From the NCBI GenBank assembly GCA_049698775.1, contig JBAVYM010000024.1:1-18718 (forward strand): a DNA stretch of 18,718 nucleotides, written 5' to 3'. The position numbers were made by a program, and so were the translations under genes. The stretch's first letter is position 1. Each line of letters begins with the position of its first letter. Positions 1-6,747 of this stretch are shown here, piece by piece. The DNA comes from REEB76 sp049698775 (GTDB taxonomy: Bacteria; Pseudomonadota; Gammaproteobacteria; Natronospirales; REEB76). The notes beneath the pieces are model-generated. The model saw only the letters and a list, made by a program, of their open reading frames with translations. It was not told the origin of the DNA and searched no databases.

Positions 1-86
1 AGGTATTGCTGGAAAGCCTGTTCATGGAATGGGCTGAGGGATTGGAAACACTGGAGGCGGCGCCGCTCGCCGCACGCGGAGGATAA
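1..86 (+). CDS. holB: Probable C-terminal end of DNA polymerase III delta' subunit (partial)
   Basis: The frame that starts at base 3 is open from the window edge to a TAA at 84-86 and encodes 27 residues beginning VLLESLFMEWAEGL. The stop lies 5 bases before the pilZ start, and the pilZ ribosome-binding site (GGAGG at 78-82) sits inside its last codons, as in a tightly packed operon. In many gammaproteobacteria the gene directly upstream of pilZ is holB, the clamp-loader delta' subunit, and an amphipathic helix rich in Leu and Trp fits the helical C-terminus of that protein. The identification rests mainly on gene order; the visible sequence is too short to prove it. Confidence 0.5.
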   Translation, partial: VLLESLFMEWAEGLETLEAAPLAARGG

Positions 87-91
87 TCAGG

Positions 92-439
92 GTGAATGCA
101 TCCCGGCAACAAGGCATACTCAATCTCGCCATCAAGGACAAGAGCGCGCTGTACAGCGCGTATATGCCGTTCGTGAAAAACGGCGGCTTGTTCATTCCCA
201 CCAACAAGGCCTATCAATTGGGCGATGACGTGTTCGTCCTGTTGCAGCTCATGGATTCGGACGAACGCATGCCGGTGGCGGCCAAGGTGATCTGGGTGAC
301 ACCCCGCAGCACCAACCGTTCGCGTGCCATGGGCATCGGGGTGCAATTCAGCGAACAAGATAGCGGCAAGACCCAGGCCAAGATCGAAAATCTGTTGGGT
401 GGCGCGCTGCAAGCCGATCGCCCAACGCATACCATGTGA
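92..439 (+). CDS. pilZ: Type IV pilus assembly protein PilZ
   Basis: This 115-aa protein is the right length for the founding PilZ family and carries its hallmarks: an N-terminal LAIKDKSALYSAYMPFVKNGG segment in the place of the usual strand, an IPT/GDDVF core, AAKVIWVTP, GIGVQF, and the typical C-terminal ending RPTHTM. The RxxxR plus D/NxSxxG c-di-GMP site of other PilZ domains is not visible, as expected for this non-canonical, non-binding subgroup. PilZ acts in the cytoplasm in type IV pilus biogenesis together with PilB and FimX-like partners (known from Pseudomonas and Xanthomonas). The start is a GTG at 92, with GGAGG 9 bases upstream. The stop TGA overlaps the GTG start of the next gene (GTGA), so the two are probably co-translated. 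Confidence 0.93.
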   Translation: MNASRQQGILNLAIKDKSALYSAYMPFVKNGGLFIPTNKAYQLGDDVFVLLQLMDSDERMPVAAKVIWVTPRSTNRSRAMGIGVQFSEQDSGKTQAKIENLLGGALQADRPTHTM

Positions 440-1788
440 CAAGCCCGGATTTGAACAGCCCGTTCCCGGCAAATAGTCGCGATCTCGATGCCCTCGCGGA
501 AACCGCACGCCAATGCGTGCAAACCGGCCAATTGCAACAAGCCTCCGGCCTATACACCCGATTGCTGGAGCAAGTTCCCGATCATGCCGCCGCATTGAAT
601 TTTTTTGGCACCCAGGCGCTTGAAGCCGGGCAGTTCTCTCGCAGCGTGACACTGTTCCGGCGCGCCCTGACCGCACACCCTGATGACGCCGGCTTGCACA
701 AGAACCTCGGTTTGGCGCAGCGCGCCAGCGGTGCATTGGACGCGGCTCTGTCGGCTTTCGATGCGGCCTTGCGCATCAAACCTGAATACCCCGTGGCGCT
801 ATTGCACAGGGCCGCGGTGTTGGAACAAATGGGAAAACGCGAGGAGGCCTTGAGCAGCTACCTGGCCGCGCTGTCGCAAGCAAGCACACTGGGGTTAATG
901 CGGCAAATGGACGCGCTGCCGGCCGGCCTGCGTCAATCGTTGCAACATGCCATTGCCGCGGTGCAGCAAGCGCGGGAGGAACATTTAGCGCGCATGCTGG
1001 CGCCTTTGCGCGTCGCGCATGACGCCGCCGTTTTCGCGCGCGTGGATCGCTGCCTTCGCATCTATCTGGGCAAGGAAACATTGCCGGCGGGCCATGCCCT
1101 GCAACGTTGCACGTTCATGACTTTTCCCGGCATACCGGCGCAAGCGTGGTTCGACCGCACCCAGTTCCCCTGGCTGACGGAGATCGAACAGCATACCGAT
1201 GAAATCCGCGCGGAGCTGATCGAGGTTCTGCGAGGCGATGCGGGATTCCGTCCATTCATCGAGATGCCCCGCGATCATCCTGGCACAAAATACTGGGAGG
1301 CACTGAATTATTCGCCCAATTGGAACGCGTTCTTCTTCTACCGGGATGGCGACCGCTTTGATGAGAATTGGAAGCGTTGTCCGGTGACCTCGGGATTGCT
1401 CGACAGCCTGCCTCTCAGCCGCGTGGCCGAGCACTCACCGGAAACGTTTTTCTCGGTGCTCAAGCCGGGCGCGCACATTCCGCCGCACACCGGCGTAATC
1501 AATACCCGGTTGGTGGTGCATCTGCCGTTGATCATTCCACCGGACTGCGGCATCCGCGTCGGCAGCGAAACCCGCGGCTGGAAGGAGGGCGAGTGCATCG
1601 TGTTTGACGACACCTTCGAGCATGAAGCCTGGAACAAAAGTGATCAGACCCGCGTGGTGCTGATCTTTGATATCTGGAATCCCTATCTCACTGACGTGGA
1701 GCGCGAAGCCATGCGCATCGTGGTGGAAGAACTCGGCCGCTTCAACCAGACGCACGGGCAGATCGAGCGGGCGTACGCAAACAACTGA
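436..1788 (+). CDS. TPR-repeat protein with aspartyl/asparaginyl beta-hydroxylase domain
   Basis: The 450-aa product has an N-terminal helical part (about residues 20-145) with tetratricopeptide-like repeats, for instance around GLHKNLGLAQRASGALDAALSAF, and a C-terminal cupin-like domain (about 225-430) of the aspartyl/asparaginyl beta-hydroxylase family. The Fe(II)/2-oxoglutarate site appears intact: H351 in IPPHTG, H396 in FEHEAWN, and R406 in TRVVLIFD as the probable 2-oxoglutarate ligand. Family members hydroxylate Asp/Asn side chains of proteins or act on small molecules such as lipid A; the substrate here cannot be read from sequence. No signal peptide or membrane segment is seen. It starts at a GTG overlapping the pilZ stop by 4 bases, so it is probably in the pilZ operon, in a position often held by tatD. 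The TPR part may present or dock a protein partner (inference). Confidence 0.9.
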   Translation: MTSPDLNSPFPANSRDLDALAETARQCVQTGQLQQASGLYTRLLEQVPDHAAALNFFGTQALEAGQFSRSVTLFRRALTAHPDDAGLHKNLGLAQRASGALDAALSAFDAALRIKPEYPVALLHRAAVLEQMGKREEALSSYLAALSQASTLGLMRQMDALPAGLRQSLQHAIAAVQQAREEHLARMLAPLRVAHDAAVFARVDRCLRIYLGKETLPAGHALQRCTFMTFPGIPAQAWFDRTQFPWLTEIEQHTDEIRAELIEVLRGDAGFRPFIEMPRDHPGTKYWEALNYSPNWNAFFFYRDGDRFDENWKRCPVTSGLLDSLPLSRVAEHSPETFFSVLKPGAHIPPHTGVINTRLVVHLPLIIPPDCGIRVGSETRGWKEGECIVFDDTFEHEAWNKSDQTRVVLIFDIWNPYLTDVEREAMRIVVEELGRFNQTHGQIERAYANN

Positions 1789-1795
1789 GGCCCTG

Positions 1796-1861
1796 TGATT
1801 GCGAGCGCAGCGCAGCAATCCCGTGACCCGATTGCTTCGGCCGGAAGCGGCCTCGCCATGA
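1796..1861. repeat. Intergenic palindromic repeat, 'ATTGCGAG...GCAATC' type
   Basis: The segment holds GATTGC and GCAATC as a 6-bp inverted pair at 1798-1821, followed by GATTGCTTCGGCC and the partly complementary GGAAGCGGCCTCGCCAT. It resembles a class of dispersed palindromic elements I know from proteobacterial intergenic DNA. It is not coding. It begins only a few bases after the hydroxylase stop codon and could fold in the 3' end of that transcript. Confidence 0.5.
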
Positions 1862-1967
1862 CAGCAACGAATTGTGGGAGCGGCCTGCGACGTACAGGGA
1901 TGTACAAGTGCTGCAAGAGGCAGGAGCCGAGAGCAGCCGGCCGCGATTCTCAAATCCCAAACTTTGA

Positions 1968-2005
1968 GCCCTCGCCCACCCCGGGAGAGGGGCGGGGGTG
2001 AGGGC
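1968..2005. repeat. Intergenic palindromic repeat, 'CCCTCGCCC...GGGTGAGGG' type
   Basis: An imperfect palindrome with outer arms GCCCTC and GAGGGC and an inner CCCC/GGGG pair around a GGGAGA loop. It resembles the short 'CCCTCACCCC...' intergenic repeats common in proteobacterial genomes. No coding potential is seen. Confidence 0.55.
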
Positions 2006-2058
2006 CCGGAACGCCACGAAGTTCCATCTGGTTCAACGCTTGCCGGTCGTGAAGTGCC

Positions 2059-2107
2059 GGGCCCTCATCCGGCGCTGCGCGCCACCTTCTCCCGGAGGGA
2101 GAAGCTC
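2059..2107. repeat. Intergenic repeat with two hairpins, 'CCCTCATCCGGCGC' type
   Basis: Two perfect hairpins lie side by side: GGCGC-TGC-GCGCC at 2071-2083 and CTTCTCCC-GGA-GGGAGAAG at 2086-2104. The leading GGGCCCTCATCC is a recurrent form of dispersed intergenic repeat in proteobacteria (from memory). It directly abuts the next repeat, suggesting sequential insertion at one tolerated site. Confidence 0.6.
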
Positions 2108-2181
2108 GTAGGTTGGGGTGAGCGCAGCGAAGTCCAACAAGAACAAGATGTTGGGCTTCGGAAGACCTCAGCCCAACCTAC
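2108..2181. repeat. Intergenic inverted repeat, 'GTAGGTTGGG...CCCAACCTAC' type
   Basis: The ends are a perfect 10-bp inverted repeat, GTAGGTTGGG at 2108-2117 and CCCAACCTAC at 2172-2181. Inside is a second pair around AGTCCAACAAG and ATGTTGGGCTT. This 74-bp cruciform-like unit matches the layout of a widespread MITE-like intergenic element of gamma- and betaproteobacteria (from memory). It carries no gene and lies upstream of the candidate promoter of the CSLREA gene. Confidence 0.7.
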
Positions 2182-2225
2182 TGCACTGATTCAAATCCAC
2201 GCCGGAAAAATTTCTTGTTTTCCAT

Positions 2226-2254
2226 TCAACAAGCCTGTCTGGCGGGTCTATACT
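2226..2254 (+). promoter_or_regulatory. Candidate sigma-70 promoter for the CSLREA-type gene
   Basis: TATACT at 2249-2254 matches five of six bases of the -10 consensus, and TCAACA at 2226-2231 matches four of six of the -35 consensus with a 17-base spacer. It is about 105 bases upstream of the ATG at 2360 and just beyond the block of intergenic repeats, which leaves a long 5' leader. The prediction is from sequence pattern only. Confidence 0.35.
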
Positions 2255-2359
2255 TTTCATTAAGTAAAATCGCCGGCAGGGGATGCTTGACGATCAAATC
2301 GGCCCGTAGCCGCCCATGAAGACATGAACGGCACGGCTCAACTAAAGCGGGGTGTCGTC

Positions 2360-2434
2360 ATGTTACGTAACATAGTGTTGATTGCGGCCGGACTGTTGTT
2401 CTGTGCCGTGTCCGTCCAGGCTTCGGTGATCTAG
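2360..2434 (+). other. Signal-peptide exported leader of the CSLREA gene, ended by an in-frame amber codon
   Basis: An ATG at 2360 opens a frame encoding MLRNIVLIAAGLLFCAVSVQ followed by ASVI, then TAG at 2432-2434. The residues form a textbook signal peptide (positive N-terminus, hydrophobic core, VQA cleavage site). The frame is the same as that of the gene that follows at 2435, with no intervening bases. The following residues (VAAGDVAVND, then CSL and DAINAAN) are the usual mature N-terminus of CSLREA-type exported proteins. So this is best read as the 5' end of one gene interrupted by a nonsense codon. TAG is used as a normal stop here (the HD-GYP gene ends with it), which argues against a reassigned codon. 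A sequencing error cannot be excluded. Confidence 0.75.
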
Positions 2435-4162
2435 GTGGCAGCGGGCGATGTCGCGGTCAACGACATCACACAATGCTCGCTGATTGACGCCATCAACGCG
2501 GCCAATGCCAGCACCGCCGTAAATACTACCGTCGGAGCCTGCACGCCGGTCGGCTCGCCAAACGGCGGCGGCAGTGGATACACGAGCGGCAACGTCATTG
2601 AACTCGCCGCCGGAACCTATACCCTCACCGGTCCCTATACGCCTCCGAATCCCTATCCTGGAGCCATTCTGTACAGCCCCGGCACCAGCGATGGCTATTG
2701 GTACGGCCCCGACGGCCTGCCGCCGATTGCCACGAACATCATCATTCTCGGCAATCCATCGGGCAGCACCATCACGCGCACGGGCGCGACGCCCTTCCGC
2801 TTCTTTTATATCGGTGGCAGCGAATCGCTCACCGGCTACAACCCACCCAGCGGCCTGACCAATCTCCCCGGTCCCGGCAGCCTCACACTCGTCAATCTCA
2901 CCCTCTCGAATGGTCTGGCTCAAGGCGGCAACGGCGGCGGTATGGGCGGCTCGGGAGATAGCTCCGGCGATGGCGGAGGATTTTTATATCCAGATGGCCC
3001 GTGGGCGAGCGGTGGCGGTGAATCGTTTGGCAACGGCGGCAACCAAGTCAACGGCACCTTCGGAGGCGGAGTCGGCGGCGGCGCGGGTTTGGGAGGCGCG
3101 GTGTTCAATGAAGGCGGTACGGTGTCGGCGCTGAACAGCAGCTTTGCGGGGAATACTGCGGCCGGCGGTGAATCGGGCGGCGCGGGCGCCAACGGGGGCG
3201 ATGGTTATGGCGGAGCCATGTTCAATCTCAATGGCACGGTGACCGTGAATTTCTCCACGCTCGCAGCGAATGCCGTCGCAGGTGGAGCCGCCAATGGCGG
3301 AACGGCGGGCACGGCGGCGGGCGACGATGTCTACAACTTGTATTTCGCAACACCCCACTCGCCGGCGGCGGATGCGGGCTCGTCGGCCCAGATGACGGTG
3401 CAGTCCTCGATCCTGGGCGGTCCGCTGAGCGGACCCGCGAGTGTCAGTGATTGCGAAAACAACGCCGGCACTTTCACTTCGGGCTACGACCTGGTGCAGA
3501 AGCTGGGAACCACATGTAGTTTCAGCAACAACGACCAGACGGGCAATCCGCAGTTGTCGGCCCTGGCGGCGAACGGTGGGCCGACTGAAACCTTGGCGCT
3601 GGCCGCCACCAGTCCGGCGCTCAGTCATGGCAATCCGGTGGGCGCACCAACCTTCGATCAGCGTGGATACGTGCGCGCCACTCCGCCCGACGTGGGCGCC
3701 TTTGAGTACGGCGCATCCGATACGCCCTCGATCACGGGCCTCGGCAACCTGAGCATGACCGAAGGGGCCAGCGCGCCGACGCTGTCTTTCACGCTAAGCG
3801 ATGTCTCAAATCAAGCGCTGACACTCAGCGTGAGTTCCTCGAATGCCGCCCTGTTGCCCACCAGCGGCATCACCACGAGCGCGGGTTGCGGCAGCGACAG
3901 TGCGCACTACAGTTGTACCCTTACGCTCACCCCCGTAGCCAATACCCTCGGGGCGACGGCGGTGCTCGTGACCGCGACCAACGTTTACGGCAACAGCGGC
4001 CAACAGATTTTTGTATTCACCGTCAACGCGGCGCCGCAACCCATAGCGCCGCCGCCGTCCACCAGTTCCGGCAGCTCCGGCGGCGGGGGCGGCGGAAGCC
4101 TGGGTTTGTTGAGCCTCGCTGTACTTGGATTGCTCGGCTTGACGCGCAAGCGTCACAGATGA
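2435..4162 (+). CDS. CSLREA-type beta-helix surface protein with glycine-rich region and GlyGly-CTERM tail
   Basis: The frame from the GTG after the amber codon encodes 575 aa. Near its start, QCSLIDAINAAN matches the CSLREA signature of exported repeat proteins. It is followed by LAAGTYTLTGPY and by a parallel beta-helix-like body with a strongly glycine-rich segment (about residues 163-260) and turns such as GGAVFNEGGTVSALNSSFAG. The motif FDQRGYVRATPPDVGAFEYG (about 408-427) is typical of this family, and an Ig/cadherin-like stretch follows (about 430-535). The end has a Ser/Gly linker, six glycines, a hydrophobic helix and a basic TRKRHR tail, which is a GlyGly-CTERM sorting signal for rhombosortase and outer-surface delivery through type II secretion. 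The substrate or ligand is unknown. Without the upstream signal peptide (2360-2434) the product could not be exported, so the gene is probably impaired unless the amber codon is read through or is an error. Confidence 0.8.
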   Translation: MAAGDVAVNDITQCSLIDAINAANASTAVNTTVGACTPVGSPNGGGSGYTSGNVIELAAGTYTLTGPYTPPNPYPGAILYSPGTSDGYWYGPDGLPPIATNIIILGNPSGSTITRTGATPFRFFYIGGSESLTGYNPPSGLTNLPGPGSLTLVNLTLSNGLAQGGNGGGMGGSGDSSGDGGGFLYPDGPWASGGGESFGNGGNQVNGTFGGGVGGGAGLGGAVFNEGGTVSALNSSFAGNTAAGGESGGAGANGGDGYGGAMFNLNGTVTVNFSTLAANAVAGGAANGGTAGTAAGDDVYNLYFATPHSPAADAGSSAQMTVQSSILGGPLSGPASVSDCENNAGTFTSGYDLVQKLGTTCSFSNNDQTGNPQLSALAANGGPTETLALAATSPALSHGNPVGAPTFDQRGYVRATPPDVGAFEYGASDTPSITGLGNLSMTEGASAPTLSFTLSDVSNQALTLSVSSSNAALLPTSGITTSAGCGSDSAHYSCTLTLTPVANTLGATAVLVTATNVYGNSGQQIFVFTVNAAPQPIAPPPSTSSGSSGGGGGGSLGLLSLAVLGLLGLTRKRHR

Positions 4163-4206
4163 CGAGCAAGCCGAGCGGTCTGCCATCAGTGGATCGGGAC
4201 TGTGCT

Positions 4207-4599
4207 TTATCTGGTGATCGGCACCGGCCGACGATTGGCGCCCACGCGTACGTAGGTCATCTGCGCGGTGGCCACCTTGACGCAGGTCTCATGCTCGCCA
4301 TCGCTGCGCTGCGAGAACACCGTGACATCAATGGCGATGGAAGTGGTGCCGATGCGCGCCACGTCGGTGTAGAAGCTCACCACGTCGCCGACGTACACCG
4401 GGCTCACGAACACGAACTCGTTGACCGCCACCGTCACCACCCGGCCGCCGGCGCGGCGGAACGCGATGATGGCGCCAGCCATGTCGGCATGCGCCATGAT
4501 CCAGCCGCCGAAGATGTCGCCCAGGCCGTTGGTGTCCTTGGGCATGGCCAGGGTACGGACCGCGGCTTCGTGATCCTTGGGCATGCTGTCGTATTTCAT
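4207..4599 (-). CDS. YciA-like acyl-CoA thioesterase (hotdog fold)
   Basis: The 130-aa product matches the single-hotdog YciA/acyl-CoA thioester hydrolase family in length and motifs: LAMPKDTNGLGDIFGGWIMAHAD at the N-terminal part of the central helix, with the catalytic-type Asp of the NxxGDIFGG segment, then VTVAVNEFVFVSPVYVGDVV and SFYTDVARIGTTSIAIDV. Such enzymes hydrolyse acyl-CoA to free acid and CoA in the cytoplasm. Its ATG overlaps the stop of the upstream beta-oxidation gene by 4 bases (ATGA), so the two are probably translationally coupled. It may release CoA when acyl-CoA intermediates build up (inference). Its 3' end converges with the CSLREA gene, 44 bases away, without a clear terminator between them. 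Confidence 0.9.
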   Translation of the reverse strand: MKYDSMPKDHEAAVRTLAMPKDTNGLGDIFGGWIMAHADMAGAIIAFRRAGGRVVTVAVNEFVFVSPVYVGDVVSFYTDVARIGTTSIAIDVTVFSQRSDGEHETCVKVATAQMTYVRVGANRRPVPITR

Positions 4600-6641
4600 G
4601 CTTTCGGCTCCTTGAGCGCAGGCGCGTTCCAGCCGGCATCTGGTTTGAAGCGCTCGCCGTGTTGCGGAACCAGTTTTCCCAGCCGTGCGGTGAGATCGGC
4701 GACACCGGTCGCGCGAATGTAATTGACCGGACCGCCGCGGAACGGTGCAAAGCCGGTGCCGAAGATCACGCCGGCATCCAGCAGGTCCGCATCGTCAACC
4801 AAGCGCTCCCGCAGCGCCGCCACCGATTCATTGAGCATGGGAAGGATCAGCCGGTCTTGCAGATACGCGGGCATGTGCCGGGCACGGCTCTTGTCCTTCA
4901 CCGCTTTGCCGTCCTGATATTTGTAAAAACCTTCGCCGGTCTTGCGGCCGAGTTTCTTCTCCGCCACCAGTTTGGTGAGGCTGTCGGGAATTTTCTTGTT
5001 GAATTCCTTGGCGAATACTTGCGCAACCGACAACGACACATCCAGGCCCACGGTGTCGGTCAGCTCGATCGGCCCCATGGGCATGCCGTAATCGAGTGCA
5101 GCCTGATCAATGGCTTCGAGCGCAATGCCTTCATCAGCGGCCAGCATGGCTTCCATCAGGTAAGGCATGAGGATGCGGTTCACGAGGAAACCGGGCGAGC
5201 TTTTCACCGGCACCGCCAGTTTGTCTATCTGGCGGGTGAAGGACAGCGATTTGGTGATTTCGTCTTTCGCGGTGTCTTCGGCATGAATCACTTCCACCAA
5301 CGGCATCTTGGCGACCGGATTGAAGAAGTGCAGTCCCACCAGGCGCTGCGGATTCTTGAGCACCGTGCGCAGGGTTTCCAGCCGGATACTGGAGGTATTG
5401 GTGGCGAGAATGGCACCCGGTTTCATCTTCGCATCCAGCGCTTTGTACAGCGCCTGTTTGGCCTCGACGTTCTCGAAGATGGCCTCGATGATTACGTCCG
5501 CATCTTTTGCACCATTTCCCGGCACGTCCATTTTGAGGCGGCTGGTGGCGTTCTGGATTTCCGCGCCCTTGAGTTTCTTCTCGAAGAGTTTCCGCGCGCG
5601 CGCCAGCGCCGGTTGTACGTATTTTTCTTCGCGGTCCTGAAGGGTCACATCGAACCCGCGCAGCGCGCACCACGCGGCGATGTCGCCGCCCATGGTGCCC
5701 GCGCCCACCACGTGTACATGCTTGAGCGCGAAGTCGGATTTCTTGCCGAGCGATTTCAGACGGTCCTGCAACAGGAACACACGCACCAGGTTGTGGGCGG
5801 TGTCGTTGACCATGAGCCGCGCGATGGAATGCGCTTCCTGTACATACATCTCATCGTGGCCGGCATAGTGTTTCCAAAGATCAATGATGGCGTAGGGCGC
5901 GGGATAGTGATCGCGGCGCACTTTGGCCGAAACCTGCTTGATGAGCATGTTTGCCACAAATGGCCGGAGCAAACCGATGGCCAACAGTTTCTGCGCGGGC
6001 GGTGCGCGCTTGAACGGAGGTGACTTGATCACCAGATCGCGCGCGATCTGTTTTGCGGCATCGCTTTTTACCAGGCGATCAATCAGACCGATCTTGAGCG
6101 CCTCGCGGGCATGCACATTCCGGCCGGTGAGCATGAAGCTCATGGCGGGCAGCACGCCGACCAGGCGCGTGGAGCGCACCGTGCCGCCGAAACCGGGATG
6201 GATGCCGAGCTTCACTTCGGGAAGTCCGAGGCTCAAGCGGTCATCATCTATGCCGACGCGATAACGGCAGGCCATGGACAGTTCCAGCCCACCGCCGAGC
6301 GCAAAACCATTGATAAGCGCGACAGTGGGGCAGGGCAACTTCTCGAGCTGCTCCAATACCAGTTGGCCGCGGCGGATCATCTGGAAGGCAGCGTCCGGTG
6401 TTTTGAGACCAGTGAATTCCTTGATATCCGCGCCGGCGATGAAACCGCTGGCCTTGGCGGAATAGATGATGAGCCCCTTGGGTGGTTTGGCCGCAAGTTC
6501 TGTGAGACGCTCGCCCAGTTCGATCATCACCTGAGCGGACAGGACGTTGGTACTGGCGCCGGCTTTGTCGAAACCCAACCAGGCGATCCCGTCGGCATCG
6601 CGTTCCAGGCGCCAGTTGATTGGAAAAGATGGGGTGATCAT
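4596..6641 (-). CDS. Bifunctional enoyl-CoA hydratase / 3-hydroxyacyl-CoA dehydrogenase (FadJ/FadB-like)
   Basis: This 681-aa protein is the alpha-type multifunctional enzyme of fatty-acid beta-oxidation. The N-terminal crotonase domain (about 1-200) has the oxyanion-hole segment SGFIAGADIKEF and both catalytic glutamates, E120 in GGGLELS and E142 in LPEVKLG. The dehydrogenase part begins at about 308 with the NAD-binding GAGTMG (313-318) and has the catalytic H438 in GLHFFNP and E450 in LVEVIH; a C-terminal 3HCDH domain runs to about 670. It hydrates trans-2-enoyl-CoA and oxidises L-3-hydroxyacyl-CoA. The partner thiolase is not in the window. I chose the ATG at 6641 because GGAG lies 7 bases upstream; an ATG at 6647 has GGAG too close, and the frame stays open to 6713. 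The gene lies about 106 bases after the unknown gene, with a candidate promoter between them. Confidence 0.93.
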   Translation of the reverse strand: MITPSFPINWRLERDADGIAWLGFDKAGASTNVLSAQVMIELGERLTELAAKPPKGLIIYSAKASGFIAGADIKEFTGLKTPDAAFQMIRRGQLVLEQLEKLPCPTVALINGFALGGGLELSMACRYRVGIDDDRLSLGLPEVKLGIHPGFGGTVRSTRLVGVLPAMSFMLTGRNVHAREALKIGLIDRLVKSDAAKQIARDLVIKSPPFKRAPPAQKLLAIGLLRPFVANMLIKQVSAKVRRDHYPAPYAIIDLWKHYAGHDEMYVQEAHSIARLMVNDTAHNLVRVFLLQDRLKSLGKKSDFALKHVHVVGAGTMGGDIAAWCALRGFDVTLQDREEKYVQPALARARKLFEKKLKGAEIQNATSRLKMDVPGNGAKDADVIIEAIFENVEAKQALYKALDAKMKPGAILATNTSSIRLETLRTVLKNPQRLVGLHFFNPVAKMPLVEVIHAEDTAKDEITKSLSFTRQIDKLAVPVKSSPGFLVNRILMPYLMEAMLAADEGIALEAIDQAALDYGMPMGPIELTDTVGLDVSLSVAQVFAKEFNKKIPDSLTKLVAEKKLGRKTGEGFYKYQDGKAVKDKSRARHMPAYLQDRLILPMLNESVAALRERLVDDADLLDAGVIFGTGFAPFRGGPVNYIRATGVADLTARLGKLVPQHGERFKPDAGWNAPALKEPKA

Positions 6642-6712
6642 AGGCATGCTCCACTTGGAATTATTTGACACGGAATACGGGTTCGCATTTGCTGCCCGCA
6701 TGAGAAGGCGCA

Positions 6713-6741
6713 ATGATAGGAAGGTACGCGAGCCGCTGCAA
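6713..6741 (-). promoter_or_regulatory. Candidate promoter for the fadJ-like/thioesterase pair
   Basis: Read on the minus strand, TTGCAG (6741-6736) and TATCAT (6718-6713) are separated by exactly 17 bases; the -10 matches five of six consensus bases and the -35 only three. It lies in the 106-base gap before the beta-oxidation gene, so this pair may be transcribed apart from the two genes upstream. Pattern evidence only. Confidence 0.3.
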
Positions 6742-6747
6742 CGTGCC

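Noticed and set aside
2255..2359. Possible riboswitch in the long leader of the CSLREA gene
   Set aside because: Small stems such as GTAGCCGCC and GGCACGGCT can be drawn, but no consensus core (c-di-GMP, glycine or others) fits.
2432..2434. TAG read as a sense codon by a reassigned genetic code
   Set aside because: The HD-GYP gene ends at TAG at its expected length, so TAG works as a stop in this genome.
4659..6023. 454-codon plus-strand frame
   Set aside because: It is the antisense shadow of the FadJ-like gene, whose catalytic motifs are complete; the shadow has no recognisable domain.
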